From: Atherinomorus stipes
Taxonomy: Eukaryota > Chordata > Actinopteri > Atheriniformes > Atherinidae
DNA: 64,000 nucleotides
NCBI GenBank assembly: GCA_023101725.1
Contig: JALJCO010010304.1
Coordinates: 558,001-622,000, forward strand
Direction: 5' to 3'
Below the pieces are notes generated by a model, which was given only the letters and a program-made list of their open reading frames with translations, did no database searches and was not told the DNA's origin. The translations under genes and the position numbers were made by a program. Below are positions 32,031 to 44,110 of the stretch, one piece after another; within the stretch, counting starts at the first letter, position 1, and the number at the start of each line of letters is the position of its first letter.

Positions 32031-34473
32031 AAAGGTGAGTGTTTTGCTTTTTAGAGCGCTGTTCCTACTGATCAATGTACGGCATACCCTCCAGCTTTCA
32101 TCTGATGCATTTCACCCAGCAGGTTCTGGCGGCTGCACGTCCACCTTGGGAAGCCGGTAAAGCTGAGGACAGTTATTCTTAGGATGTCTTTCCTGCTTCT
32201 GCTGAGCAACCGGTCATTAACTGTATCACAACTTTGTCTTGGACATGAACAGAGAGCACAAATCTGGCAAAAAAGAAAAGAAAAATAGGTCAGCAATTCC
32301 TTGACACTCTTTTCTGCATGCTGCTCCAACTTGTAAAACATTTTCCCTCCACGAAAGCCGCAGCCATCCCTGTGTAGAAGATGACTAAAGCATCGAAGAT
32401 CAAGTAGAGGATGACAAAAGGTAGAGAAAAAAGGAGAATGTTTCACTCTAACATATCAAGGGAGTTGCTTGTTTACCTGAGGGGGCTTATTATTCCACGG
32501 TAAGTAAGGCAGAGAAACAACACCAGGCCCAACAAAGCGCTCTGTGAGCAGCTTCCTCTCGCAGTCTTTTGAAATGTGTAATTAATGCATGCAGAGTTTG
32601 TTTATACATAGCTTTACTTATCTATTTTTCTGGCTTGTGTATTCGTTTTATTTCCTCTAAGTTCTCTGAAGGCTTGAATAATTGAAGTGATTTGTATTCT
32701 CTTAAAGGCGGTAAAGGAAGGACCCGGGGGAATGGCTGAGATTGAAACTACATGGGGCCTTACGTTTATCTCCATCTGCCTCCTTAAAGACGTCCTTTAC
32801 TGTCTAAATATCTGTGATAAGTTTTTAATGTGGACAGAAAGAGAGAGGATGGAGTAAAGGACAGTAACTGACATGTTTTTCAGGAGCTCAAATGATAAAA
32901 CGGAATAATAAACATTTGTTTTAAAAATAAATATACACTTTCTCTTAACCCCTAAATATAGAAGCTGTTTTCATTATTTGATGTAGTGAGCTTGTATATT
33001 TGCGGCTGCCTGCAGCCTCTCGCTGTGTGGAAGGTAAAACGTTGGCAGAGACAGTATTATTCAAATGCTGCTCGGAGCCTCGGCAGCATTTTGAAAGGTT
33101 AAATAGCACTTTAAACGTAGGCTGTCCAAATGTTAAAAGCACAGAAATATTGCTTGCTGCAGCGCGCAACATGAAAAGCAGAAAAACAGACAAGCACGCC
33201 TACACAAACAGGCTGAGACAAAAGCAGGGAGTTAACAGACCAAGCCTTCACGCTCAGCAGCCTCTGACAAAGATAATCACATCACACATCCTGATAGAGA
33301 GACAGGTCGTTATTACGCAGAGAAAACACACAACTGTACACTTTACCGTCCAACTCAACCCTGACAGTCTGAATAAGCGCCCAGTGCAGGTTTATGGTGT
33401 CTGAGTGTTGTTTCTGCCCCAGAAACATCTGGAACAACACGCACTGCATTACTGCTGTACTAAAGCTTCCTGTTTTTGTAAAGCATTAATAACAATTACC
33501 TGATTTATTACTATTATTGGTCTTTTTTGAACAGTTTTAATGACGCAGCTCTAAATCTCTCATCCTGTTAATCAAAAGCTTGGATGGAGGTTTATTTGGT
33601 TTAGTTCCACAGATGCTGAAAACTGAGGCTGAGATTTTGCAGGTTTCTTTTCTTTTTTATTAGAAAACTTAATGTGCAAAAAGAAAATGGCAAAGAAATG
33701 TCATTAGAACACCAGTGTAAGCAACTGATGAGGAACTGTTTCTTCCAGTTGAGGAACATTTCCTAAGGATATAAATTTTGCTCCATGAACAACAGAGAAA
33801 GACGGCGCGAGTCGCTAGATTTGTCGCTGGGTCGCTTTTTGAAAATAAGTCGCGAGAGGGTCTGAAGAGCCGCTAAATATAGCAACATAAAAAGTGCTAG
33901 TTGGCACAATGCTGGGGGGTGTGTCCATGTTATTCTGTGGCCGGAGGGAGGGGGGGCAGTGACTAGCAGGTTGGTCTTGCACATGCGCATTATTCAAAAA
34001 CTTGCTAACAGTCTCTGCTTTCTGAAATGCTGAAACATCTTCTAGAGCGCCTTTAAATAAAGTTTTTACCAGTTAGAAACAACAGATAGTCTCTGTGGAA
34101 AATGTAAAAATAAGAGGGAAAGCTTTAAAAAAAGAGTTTTTGCCTCAGAAAATGCATCTGTTTGACATGATTCAGGTGTTAACGAGCGGTTAGTGGGGTG
34201 TTGACATTCAGGAAATGACAGATGAAAAGGAATAAAATGCTCGGTTCCAATTTAGTTTGTACAACATATTGGAAGGAATAAGCAGGAAGAATGCCTTCAC
34301 TAGACAGCTGTGGAGTCTGCAGTTGCTAGGCAACAGGACTGGAGCACTATGGGAAATTCTCGTTGGCTCGGATTTCCCATTTCAGCAGCCTACAGTTTCA
34401 GAAGGCTGCTTTAGAGTGCGTAGACTACATACTGTAGCACACTCCGTAGCCTATGTAGTCCGCGCAGTTTGCA
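32031..34473. other. Unassigned DNA
   Basis: A stop-free plus-strand stretch runs from 33000 to 33404 (134 codons). Its first codon is TTG and it shows no domain, so I do not call it a gene. 33800-33905 is part of a dispersed repeat. Nothing else is recognised. Confidence 0.5.
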
Positions 34474-34554
34474 GTGTGCAGACTGCAACATGAGACACAG
34501 CCATACCGCTGTTCCTCTGCTGTATAGCTGTGTCTCGTGTTGCAGGCTGCACAC
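34474..34554. repeat. Inverted repeat, 28-bp arms
   Basis: 34474-34501 ('gtgtgcagactgcaacatga' and on) and the reverse complement of 34527-34554 differ at only two positions. The 25-nt loop contains further short symmetry ('ccatac', 'gtatag'). It may be a MITE core or a cruciform-prone site. Confidence 0.75.
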
Positions 34555-35230
34555 CTGGAGTGAAAGATCCCCACGAGGAAATACTGGAGTTAAAAATGTT
34601 AAGAGTTAAACTATAGATGGGATTACCCTTACAACAATAAAAGATAGATAAGAGCAAAGAAAGTAAAAAATACACCTAAAGTAATTCATAAAAATAAAAA
34701 TAACTTTAGTCTCACTCAGTGTTTATTTATTTATGTAAGAAACTACTTATTTACTATTTTCTTATCATTAGAACCAGCAGCAGCCCGAAGCTTTGATCCA
34801 AGGCAGGATGTATCCATGAGGGATGGGCGATACACAGCTTTGACTGCTCGGTTTAGGGGGTAGGAGCTGCGGATGGCCTTTTTTTTCCTGCTGGGGTCCC
34901 CACAGCTGCCATGTGGACCCTGGCCTGCCCTGGTCTGGAGGGTCACTGCAGCGGGGCACTCTGTGACCATGGGTGGGGTCCTGCTGTTGTCATTTCTACT
35001 CAGCGACGCCAGGCCATAAGACAGACATTAGGGACTATGGGATGTGTAGAATTGGGAAGGGGGTGGGGGGGGGGGGGGGTATATAATAATAATAATGATT
35101 CATACTTTCCGAACCCCAATTAGGAAATTCATTCTCTATGTTTAACCCATCTCAAGTTTAATCTGAGAGCAGTGGGCAGCCAATTGTAGCACCCGGGAAG
35201 TGGTTGGTGGAGGTTAAGGATATGGTGTAT
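34555..35230 (-). mobile_element. Unassigned DNA, poly-G, then a SINE 3' fragment
   Basis: 35061-35079 is a G run. 35113-35225 ('aattaggaaattcattctct', 'tttaacccatctcaag', 'gagcagtgggcagcc') is a third copy of the SINE family at 46755-47285, minus orientation, head missing. 34829-34845 has 'gagggatgggcgataca', a solo end like that at 42415. No gene is seen. Confidence 0.5.
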
Positions 35231-37874
35231 AGGTCCAATCCCAATGTTCCCCCTACTTTCAACCACTAGCTGTTACTCAGTTAACAGTTGCAGTCATTTT
35301 CCTTTTTTTCCATCATCATCATGCTTCGGTTGATTAATAAACAAAACAACCACACACAGAAGAAGTCGTCGTGACGACTGTTGTCTCTTCTAAACTGCCT
35401 AAAAGCCCTCGCCAGCTTTTCATCAGTATTTGAGCCTAGCTAGCATGGCTGGTCTGGCTAACGCTACCAACAAATGTGTAATCTATACATATGTACATTT
35501 GTGAGTTTTCTTCTCTGAGTCCTGTCCCTCTCCAGAGGTTGTTGTTCCCTTTTCTCTGGCTTCCTCAGCAAGTCAGCATCTGACACCCCCTCGCTCTGAA
35601 GGGCTAGATTCATACCCCCTACCCCTCGTTATGTCCTCTACCCCTACATGCAAAGAGGAATTGGGACAGCACTACCATCAGAGTGTGTGTGCTTCTGGTT
35701 GTATACTTGGAAGTCTGAAAGATTGTTTTTATTTATTATGCATTTGTTTTTATTATGTCAAGCACTTTGTGTTGCATTTTAACAGCAAGAAAAGTGTTTT
35801 ATAAATAAAGTTTGATTTGATTTGGAAGCTTGCAAAGCTGATTCCTCTCAGGGAGCCGTGCCAGAAAAGCCCAGCTTTTGAAAAGAGCCAAACTTTCCAT
35901 CGCCACTTGCATTTGGGTGCTTGTTTTTGGTTTGAAATGTTGTTTATGTGTGGATGGAAAGGTCAGTGTGGGGGTGGAAGGAGACGGACATAAACAGAGG
36001 TTTTGCATAATTACATTTTTGGGTGCCTGAAAATTCCAGGTATTCAAAATGATGAATTATTACGTTTAAGATCAAATTTTGCACCTCAGTTTCTATTTTC
36101 TTTGCTGTTATCAACAGACCTCTAATATCAAAATACCTCAGTATATGAATTGGACTGTCATCCTGTTTACAGCCGTTGCATGTTTACTATGCAGGTTTGG
36201 TGCAGTGAAAATGCAGCACGCTGCAGCGTGCGAGGCCTTCACACAGCCACGTAGATGCTCTTCCTTTACACTGTCAAACATGATCAACAGATTCGGCAGA
36301 ATCAGCTCATCTTTTCTGTGACTCTGTAAATACTTCTCACTAATTACACGTAAGAACTAATTAATCATGACTGATTAAGTTGATGAGTATTTAATAGTTT
36401 AATTAAACCATGTTGTAGGTTAACAGTGAATTCAATCATAATCTAACAATGTCAAAAGGAGCCTCCATGCTTCATGCTGCTGGTGCTTCTGTACAAAACA
36501 GGAGTCTCATGTGATGATGTAAATGATTCATTCTCAGCAGATTTATAAAGCAGCAGGAAAATAGCCTCACAGTATGTAACATCATAAATTAATTAAATAA
36601 TTTTTTTGTTGGGGGGCACAAAACGGAAAAGTTTGCATATTTTGACACATACAGATGCGGGCATGAAAAAGTTCCACCTTTTTCTGCCAGAAGTGGTGCA
36701 GTGATAGGGCACCATTACTGCACTATCACTGGCTGAACGATTTGTCACGTCATCACGCACGGTGTCCAAACTTGGCGTGTGAAAACGTCCTTGTTCTGGG
36801 CATTCATTTATGCTCTGAAATCATTTCCCCTGGGCACACAGGCGTTGATTGAATTAGCAGACAAGTCCCTGGTAAGTGGCTGTTAGTCGGCAGAAACGGG
36901 AACTGTTTCATGCCTGCATCTGTAGATTTTAATTCCAGCGTTTATTCATGTTAATGTTGATGAAGTATCAGAAAAACAACATAAAACATTGGTCAAACAC
37001 AAAGCAGCTCCCTCACACATTCGTTCAGTCATTAACAAATTGCTGAGTAAGTTACAGGCAAGTCCCAGAACTTCCAACATTTCCATCCATTTCTCCAGAA
37101 AACCATCAGTCCCTCCATCACCTGATTCTAGACTTCCAAGATCTATGATTTCCATCTGGAGACACAGGGAGATTCAGCTCTGACCCATTTTTACCAATAT
37201 TGTTTTTCTTGCCAACAATAAAAGTGGTTGAGTAACTACGTAGAGAAAAGTGACTGGATTATCTGGATTTTTTTCAAAGGCCTTCTATAACAGAACAGTT
37301 CACCCTTCAAAGCATTTTTAAGTGTTAGAGTACCGATATTATTTGTACTGTACATAGTTCAGAATATGGTAATAATGCACCTGCACATTAACAATAATAT
37401 ATAGACTGTAATGACATAATCAACACCTTTCGCTATTACTAGCATGTAGCTTTTGTCATCAATTAACCACTTTTACACACAACAAGATAGCCTACTTGTT
37501 AACAGCTGTTATACAGAAAATTCAATGCTAACTTTTTGGCATTCACTTACAGTCGTGGAAGTAATAAAGAACGCTAGATAGCAGCAGAAGGCAATTTAGA
37601 TCAGCCCTGTAACTGAGGAAGGAAAATGACAAATAAAGGAGCAATAAGTGGAAATTCATCATTTCTAGAGAGAATGATGAAAAATCTCCCTGTGAAGAAC
37701 AGATGTGTAATTTCATCTGTAGTATAGCATGATGCCACACACCATCTCTCTGTGTTGATCTCCTGCATCGTGTTTACTACCCGGTCCGGCTGAGTGTTCA
37801 TGTGAATCTCCGCCCTCCTCCCTCCTGTCGGACATCTTGGCCTCCCTCCCTATGTACACAAACGTTCTGAGCAC
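35231..37874. other. Repeat-poor DNA, possibly host single-copy
   Basis: No transposon end or SINE is recognised in these 2.6 kb, which makes the stretch unusual for this window. One candidate terminal exon is listed separately. Otherwise only short frames are present. Confidence 0.45.
36936..37183 (+). other. Candidate terminal exon (unproven)
   Basis: After a possible acceptor 'ttttaattccag' (ending near 36937) the plus strand stays open for about 80 codons, through 'KHKAAPSHIRSVINKLLSK' and a Ser/Pro-rich 'SRKPSVPPSPDSRLPRS', to a TGA at 37181-37183. An AATAAA follows at 37217-37222. There is no ATG start, so it could only be a downstream exon. I recognise no family. The opposite strand is also open for 70 codons, which weakens the case. 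Its position in the repeat-poor stretch is the main support. Confidence 0.2.
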
Positions 37875-39652
37875 TGACGTCGCCCTTCGGTGAACGTCCA
37901 GTATGGTGGAGACAGGGCAGTCACTATATAGACATTATCTGCAGCAAAACTGCTTCATTTCATCAATACTTTAAGTAAAATGAACAAACGAATGAGTACT
38001 ATTGTCCTGTGAGTTCATAGATGGGTTTCTGAGCAACGTCACAGATAGGATGCGCGCACAACCAGGGGGCAAGAAAACAGAAAAAGCATTATTGAACTAT
38101 GAGAAGACGTGTGTTTTACGTACAAGACTCGACTTTTAATGCAGATGAGGTCAAGATATGACGTGAAAGTGTCGGGGAAATATAATAATTGAGTCCTGGT
38201 ATTTGTTCGGTTGCAAAAGTCAAAACATTGATCCATGTAAACAGTTGAAAATGGTGATAATAGGACAGTAGGAGTGTCTGATCTTCAGAAAACCCTCTCA
38301 GGTAACTTATTCAGGTTCAGTCTACATGATTTATTTAGTCTCTCTTGGTCACCATGTAGGATTAAACCACCGCTGTGGCAAAAAATATTCCAGTGTTCTA
38401 GTCGGGAGACTGGTACTAATGCATCACTGCCGCGATCGGCTGCATCACAACACTGTAGTTGTGTGTGACAGCCGTCCTCTGCTCAGACAGGAAAATAAAA
38501 AGGAAGAATAAACTTATTGTCGAGCCGTTAACAAACATTCACGCGGCATAACAACGCATCCCGAAGATTTAATACGAAGTACGGGGGTCGTAAATCAGAT
38601 GGCATTTAAGTTTCTACCGTTAGCTTGTTCGCATTTAGCTAGTCTTTACACAATAAAGCACAAAGTTACACAAGCAGCGAAACTTACCGACAGCAATGCG
38701 TGTTAGTCCCTAACAGCTGGAATCAGCTCCTTTCCAAACGTAGTGATGATGTCGTCTTTGCCTGGCTTAATCCCAAACTAGTGAAAGTTGCTCCTGTATG
38801 GAGGAGGTGAGGACGACACCGGAGCTGAACCTGATGCAAACCGCAGACTGTTGTGGCCTATTTTGGTTTTAACAAAGAGTCTAAACGAAAGTTTAAGCCA
38901 CTTTCTAACTCAGGTTTCTCAGGCAAATTTCAAATGAGGTCCAACACGAATAATATCCATGTTTTAACAAGAAAAATGCCGTTTCCAGGTGATGACTCCC
39001 TTGCCAAGTTATTGTAATGGTAATAGAAATATAACACAGCAACGCTGCGTCTGTATTTTTTTTATTCGTCATCAAAATACAGATTTATTCAATATAATTT
39101 AAAACACAACGATCTCTGTTTGCTTCGTTAGGTTACTTTACATTTTTATGTATGATATGAGTGCGTGTTTGGCCATAGACTGCAATACAAAACACAGGCT
39201 TTTTGCCCCCTGGTTGCGCACGCAACTGGATTGTTTGTAAACGTGAAACCCATCTATGGTTTCACAAATTGTTTTTGTTGCTGTTGTCTGGGCAGCGAGC
39301 TGCTCTTATCAGCTGCACTACGGAAGTGCGCATCGTGAATGAACAGCCCCGACAAGTGTGTAGAACACCCTGATAACTAACGGAAAGCTAAATCTAAACT
39401 CACAGGACAATGGTACTCGTTCCTTTGTTCATTCTACTTTAAGTATTGGCAAAAATCAAGGAGTTTAACTGCAGATAATGTCTTACATAGTGGCTGCCCT
39501 GTATCTCCCATTTTACTGCAGGAACACTGAAGGACGACTGAGCGTAATATCTTCCGAAGAAGTCAAAGTGATGCAGAAACTTTACCGGTGAGTAAATGCA
39601 TGTATATACTCCTAGAAATAAGGTCCAGGTTGAAAAAAAAGAAACTTATCCT
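37875..39652. mobile_element. Long-TIR TTAA-type DNA element (family D), 1.8 kb
   Basis: 37875-38080 and the reverse complement of 39190-39540 align in blocks: 'agacattatctgcag', 'tactttaagta', 'attgtcctgtgagtt', 'atagatgggttt' and 'gcgcacaaccagggggcaa' with gaps. The right end reaches TTAA at 39653-39656 with inner terminus 'aggataagtttc' (as reverse complement). The left outer end is missing or diverged. No transposase is seen inside. Another left-type end is at 455-650. Confidence 0.7.
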
Positions 39653-39780
39653 TTAAGGTGAGACCACAGACTCTATGATATTACTGGAAAGAGCTGTGAT
39701 GTCATCCGAAGATTTCTGAAGAACTGAGGTGAAGCCGACCACCAAGCTTCGATCAGCCCTTCAGAAACCTACAGATGATG

Positions 39781-41031
39781 TCAAAGAGCAGTGGTTGGCA
39801 ACTGGCGGCCCACGGGCCAAAGCTGGCCTGCCGCCAAAAATATCTGGCCTGCCAGATTATCACAGCTTTCTTACAAAGTTGACTGTTCTGTTCATCACAA
39901 AGCAGCCAGACTGTCATTCTGCTGCTACGATGCCGGACAGGACAAGTAAGAGAGAGAAAAAAAGTCGCCTGTGTTTGTTTGTACAGCTCTGTCTTGCTGT
40001 GCAGACATGGTGATGTTTATAGCGCTTTCCCTTTAAGAAGGTCGGAGATGCACAGCGCGAGTTAGAGCGGATCTGGGAGGGTTGGGGGGAAAAGCAGGGG
40101 AGAGGTGTCGGGAGCAGAGAAAGTTAGAAGTGAGAGGAAACTCTTGCACTGAACGATTTGCAGCAGCTTCACCCCTAAACACACACACCTCCTCGTTGCA
40201 GCAGAGTCCCGCACATGCTTCACCTCAGCAGGGTGAAGAGGAGAGTTAACTGCCTCGTTTGGAGGTGGAAGCAGAGAAGTTTAACAGGTGATCAGTTGCA
40301 GTTTTAAACGATGTGGAGCAGTGCAGTTCCTAAAAACACAGAACTGTTTCTTCAGGATCAAAAAGACCAGACAAAGACGAGGATAACTGGTTTGTTGTTA
40401 CTGAACGCTGCTGAATGCAGTGAGTAGTTCACAGCATCTCCGCCTTATAAATGCAGCCAGACCGTTAATCCGAACAGCTTCTTCTCTACCTGCTGTAGGC
40501 CACAATAAAGCACACTATCCAACAGAATGTTAAATATATATAAATAAAAATAAACTTCTGTGTTTGGACACATCTACAAATAACATTAGGTATTTTCCAG
40601 CACATTTACACTTTGGAGATAAACTTATTTACCTATTTCCTTTATTATTAGCATCGTCACTAATATCTACAACCACAAAACAACAATTTCACACAGATTT
40701 CAGAACATTTAAGTCATAAATTGGCAAAATTTGATCAAATAATGCACATCTGCTTGACTTCAGACCATCTGGATTGAAGCAGAAACTTAAATGGCTCATG
40801 TTAGAAAAAGAGTTGCTCTCTGTGTGCCACCATTAGATTTTGAACAAATAAGCTAACTAAACTATGTTTTTGCAAAAGCATCATACAAGTAGCCTTGGCT
40901 AAAAAATAAATCTAGAGATGAGAAAAAAAAAATTAGGAAAAAAATTTTGCACAGTAACTTTGGGCCGCCTTCAGTTGGTCTGGAAAAATTTGGCCCCAGC
41001 CTAAATTTAGTTGCCGACCCCTGTCATAGAG
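39781..41031. mobile_element. hAT element with 8-bp target duplication (7 of 8)
   Basis: The left end 'cagtggttggcaact' (39789) and the mirrored right end (41009-41023, reverse complement 'caggggtcggcaact') are hAT-type inverted termini. The flanking 8-mers 'tcaaagag' (39781-39788) and 'tcatagag' (41024-41031) agree at 7 of 8 positions. Near the left is 'ggcggcccacgggccaaag', seen in many fish hAT elements. The 1.2-kb body has no transposase; it contains the short module shared with 22043 and 51668. Confidence 0.85.
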
Positions 41032-42414
41032 GCTTTGCCCAGTGATATACTGGACTGTGGTTAGTACCTATGTTGTTTTTGCATTTTCACAGGCAAAAAC
41101 TAGGTCTGTCCCATTTTTGTGGGCCCCTTCTGTTGGGGTCCCAACCATTCCGACCCAAAAGGGTGAAATGTGCAATTTATTGATTGGTCAAAATAATGAT
41201 CATTTCCTGTGCGAGTCTGTCATAAGAACAAAGCAGGAGCAGCTCCATGTTGTTTTTTTTGTTGCTGTTTAAAACCACATCATGAAGAAAGACAACAGTC
41301 TGCTGGAGGTCTTCTATCCTCCTCCCTCATTTCTGGGCCCCCAGAAACAAAGGAGAAAGACAGTAATTCAAGGAAAGTGTTGCACTGCTATGACATCACA
41401 CTATTACTCACTGATTAATTGCTATTGGGCTGATACGCCGCTGATATGCCTTCCACCAGATAAGGGTACGGTTGATTGTGGGGTCTACCCAACCAAACCG
41501 TCCTGTACTGACCCAGGCTAGCTGGTGGAAGCTGGACTTTACTGGCGTCCAGAATGTCTGAATAGTGTTAGCACAGAGGCATGTGACCACAGAGCTGGTT
41601 AACACCAGAAACCAGACTGAGCCAAGCTGAACCGGTCATTAAACGCTGCACTGTGGTCCAGATATGTGTGATTGTATGCTGCTGAATGTGTGTGCATAAT
41701 GACATCATCCAGCACTTAGCAGTATTTTTCCCCTACAGCAGACATTATTTTTGCCCCTCTGCTTCTACTTCTATGGCTTTATTTGAGGGAAGATGACTGT
41801 TAATGGTTTAACAAAGAGCATTAGCATGGACGATGGTATTTTACCTCTTTCTTTCAGTTTATTTTCTTCTGTGTAGGAAGGTTCAGTCGCTCCATAAGGA
41901 AATGACTTCCCTGGTTTCCTGTCAGAAAACACACACTGGTTCAAGTATCTGCTCAACAGTCTGTGACCGGAACCGTGACATTGGCTGTAAACTGTGATTT
42001 AATGTTAGTTTGGAGATGGCATGCATATGGATGTTATCTACCGAATGCCCAAATACTGATGGTTATGTGGTGAAAACGCCGTAACGTGAGGGCTTCATTA
42101 CGAGCCATCTGGTGCGTCTGGAGCCACAGAGAAAGCTTTCCGTTTGTGTTGTCAGAACTGACTACTTCATACTGAGCTGGTCAGACCTCCTTTTAGAAAT
42201 CTATTATGTCATATTGCTTCTGACAGACAATTAGCAGAAGCATGAAACCTGTGTGGAAATGATGAGTTACTGTAGCTGTGGTCACATTTAGATAAGAGAT
42301 GCATGTGCGAATGTCAGGATGACGGTTCTCCAGCAGAACATTCGCTGCAGCCAGGGATGAAACGATTAAGACAAGCTGATGTCACAAAAATACATAAAAT
42401 CAGCAACCTTGAAG
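41032..42414. other. Unassigned DNA
   Basis: No element end, SINE or gene is recognised. Short frames only. Confidence 0.5.
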
Positions 42415-42858
42415 TAGGGATGGGCGATACCTAATTTTTACTGTCAATACGATACCAGTAGTTTATAGTACTTTTTCATCTATACCAATGCTTTTTGTAC
42501 CTTAAAAGAAAGTCACATAATTGTACAGTTTGCATTAAGATCTTGAATACAAGAACAATATTAGATATAAGTAAAATTTGAGAACAGAAGTACTGAGAAA
42601 AAAAGCTTTTTAATTTATAATGAATTATATTGATGAGTAAAATAAACAAAAATAAGATTAAAAACTTCTTTCAATTATCAAATAACTGAAGTACAGCTTA
42701 AGATTATTAACATTTATTCAGTAGAAAATGTTCCAACACAAAATGTCTTAGTAATATTATGAATTTACCAAAACATAATGTGCAATAACCTGCATTAAGG
42801 TACCAAAAGATACCAAAACATCATCATCACCCACAGTAGCAGCATCATTATGACATCT

Positions 42859-42920
42859 GATAGGCTACCACCATCATGTGACACAGAAGCTAGATTCTGA
42901 TAGGCTACCACCATCATGTG
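42859..42920 (+). repeat. Subterminal 40-bp tandem units
   Basis: 'gataggctaccaccatcatg' occurs at 42859 and 42899, again at 43793 after the retroposon, and on the other side of the element at 45431 and 45470. All copies point the same way on the plus strand even though the surrounding termini are inverted. Such units are often transposase-binding sites; that role here is inference. Confidence 0.75.
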
Positions 42921-43781
42921 CACGTTGACTCGCGTGGATGCCCTGTGGGGCAAACTGGGGACGATGTCTGACAGCATAAAGGATGTTGGGTTCCACCTGG
43001 AGCAGTTGGAGACTTGGATTGGGGGTAATTAACACAAATGTGGCCGATTTGGTCGCCTCTGAGACCTGCTGAAGACTTTACAGGCAGACGGAAACATGCC
43101 TCCGCCTGGACCCAAACTATCTTCTTATCTCAATCTGGTCCCCGGGAGCGGCCTTGCAGCTGCTCCTTAACTCCCAAATGTCCTTGGAGAAACTGCAGAG
43201 GTGGGGCTCTGCCCCCTCCCCCCCCTTCCACGAGAACAGTTGGGACTCTCTGAAGGCCGTCTCTATCATCTACGGACTGTGCGTGAGCCGCTGTCTCTCG
43301 CTTACGCACACACATTTTCACGACACTGATGCGCACATCCCACTGCACGGCTGGTCCTTAACTTCCTCCCACCAGGAATCGGTGGAGGATGGAGGATGCG
43401 CCCCCTTTGTGGCTGCGTCTTCTCCCTCACTGGGCTCTGGACCCCTCCTCCTCCCTACCACATGTGTCATGATGTTGTGACTGTCTGTATACGTGCTTAA
43501 CTGTACTGAGGGTGTTTTTTTTTAACACATTATCACGTCCTCTGCAGAGGGCGGGACAGTGGTTTCTTTTTTTTTCTCCTCTCCCCACCTGTCCCACTGT
43601 ACATCTTTTTCACTCTGCAAACAGGTGCGCTGCTCGTGTGGCTGCACCCTCAGTCTGCCCGGTTCTGTTTGTATTGTGTCTACTGTCTGTGTAGTCTTGG
43701 ACGGGTTGTACTGGAAAAAGAATTTCATTGCACTGGGACGCCGGTACAATGACAATAAAGTTTTTCTGATTCTGATTCTGA
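42921..43781 (+). mobile_element. Retroposon 3' region inserted in the subterminal array
   Basis: 861 bp interrupt the 40-bp unit array. The 3' end has 'aatttcattgcactgggacg', 'caatgacaataaag' and a (GATTCT)n tail (to 43781), typical of fish L2/CR1-type 3' ends. Plus orientation follows from the tail. A target duplication cannot be separated from the array itself. The frames within it are G/C-driven and not recognised. Confidence 0.6.
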
Positions 43782-43963
43782 AGCTAGAATCTGATAGGCT
43801 ACCACCATCATGTGATACCGAACTAGAATCTAATAGAGCTCGCAAATGTGACACAAGCACCACTGTAAAACGCAATGTATTGTGGGAAGTAGAGGCAGTG
43901 GAGGAAGCAGCGCAGCACGGTTGCTTTGAAACTCGTCTCGCAGACATAGCTTTAAATGCAGAA

Positions 43964-44110
43964 ATGGTTCGGAGTTGCCGAATTATAAACTGCCATAGCC
44001 GTTCTCACGACCATCATAGGAAACAAATAAATAAAGGAATAAGTGTTTATCGGTTTCCAGATTGGAAGCAAAACAGCACAAGACAAAAAAAGGAGATGAA
44101 ACCTCTCTAA
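43964..44110 (+). pseudogene. THAP zinc-finger domain fragment of a transposase
   Basis: An ATG at 43964 opens a frame reading 'MVRSCRIINCHSRSH' and then 'GISVYRFPDWKQN', stopping at 44108-44110. Cys-x4-Cys near the N-terminus followed by Tyr-x-Phe-Pro and Trp is the opening half of the THAP (C2CH) DNA-binding domain. The second Cys-x2-His pair is missing because the frame ends early. THAP domains start the transposases of P-like, Kolobok and some hAT-related elements, where they bind the element's ends. The 5' leader (from about 43855) is CpG-rich like a promoter. No catalytic domain is recognised in 44111-45420; a 104-codon frame at 44680-44994 could be remnant coding but shows no motif. 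Confidence 0.6.

Noticed and set aside
33000..33404. 134-codon plus-strand frame
   Set aside because: It begins at TTG, has no splice or polyadenylation context, no recognised motif and no repeat copies. It is left as chance.
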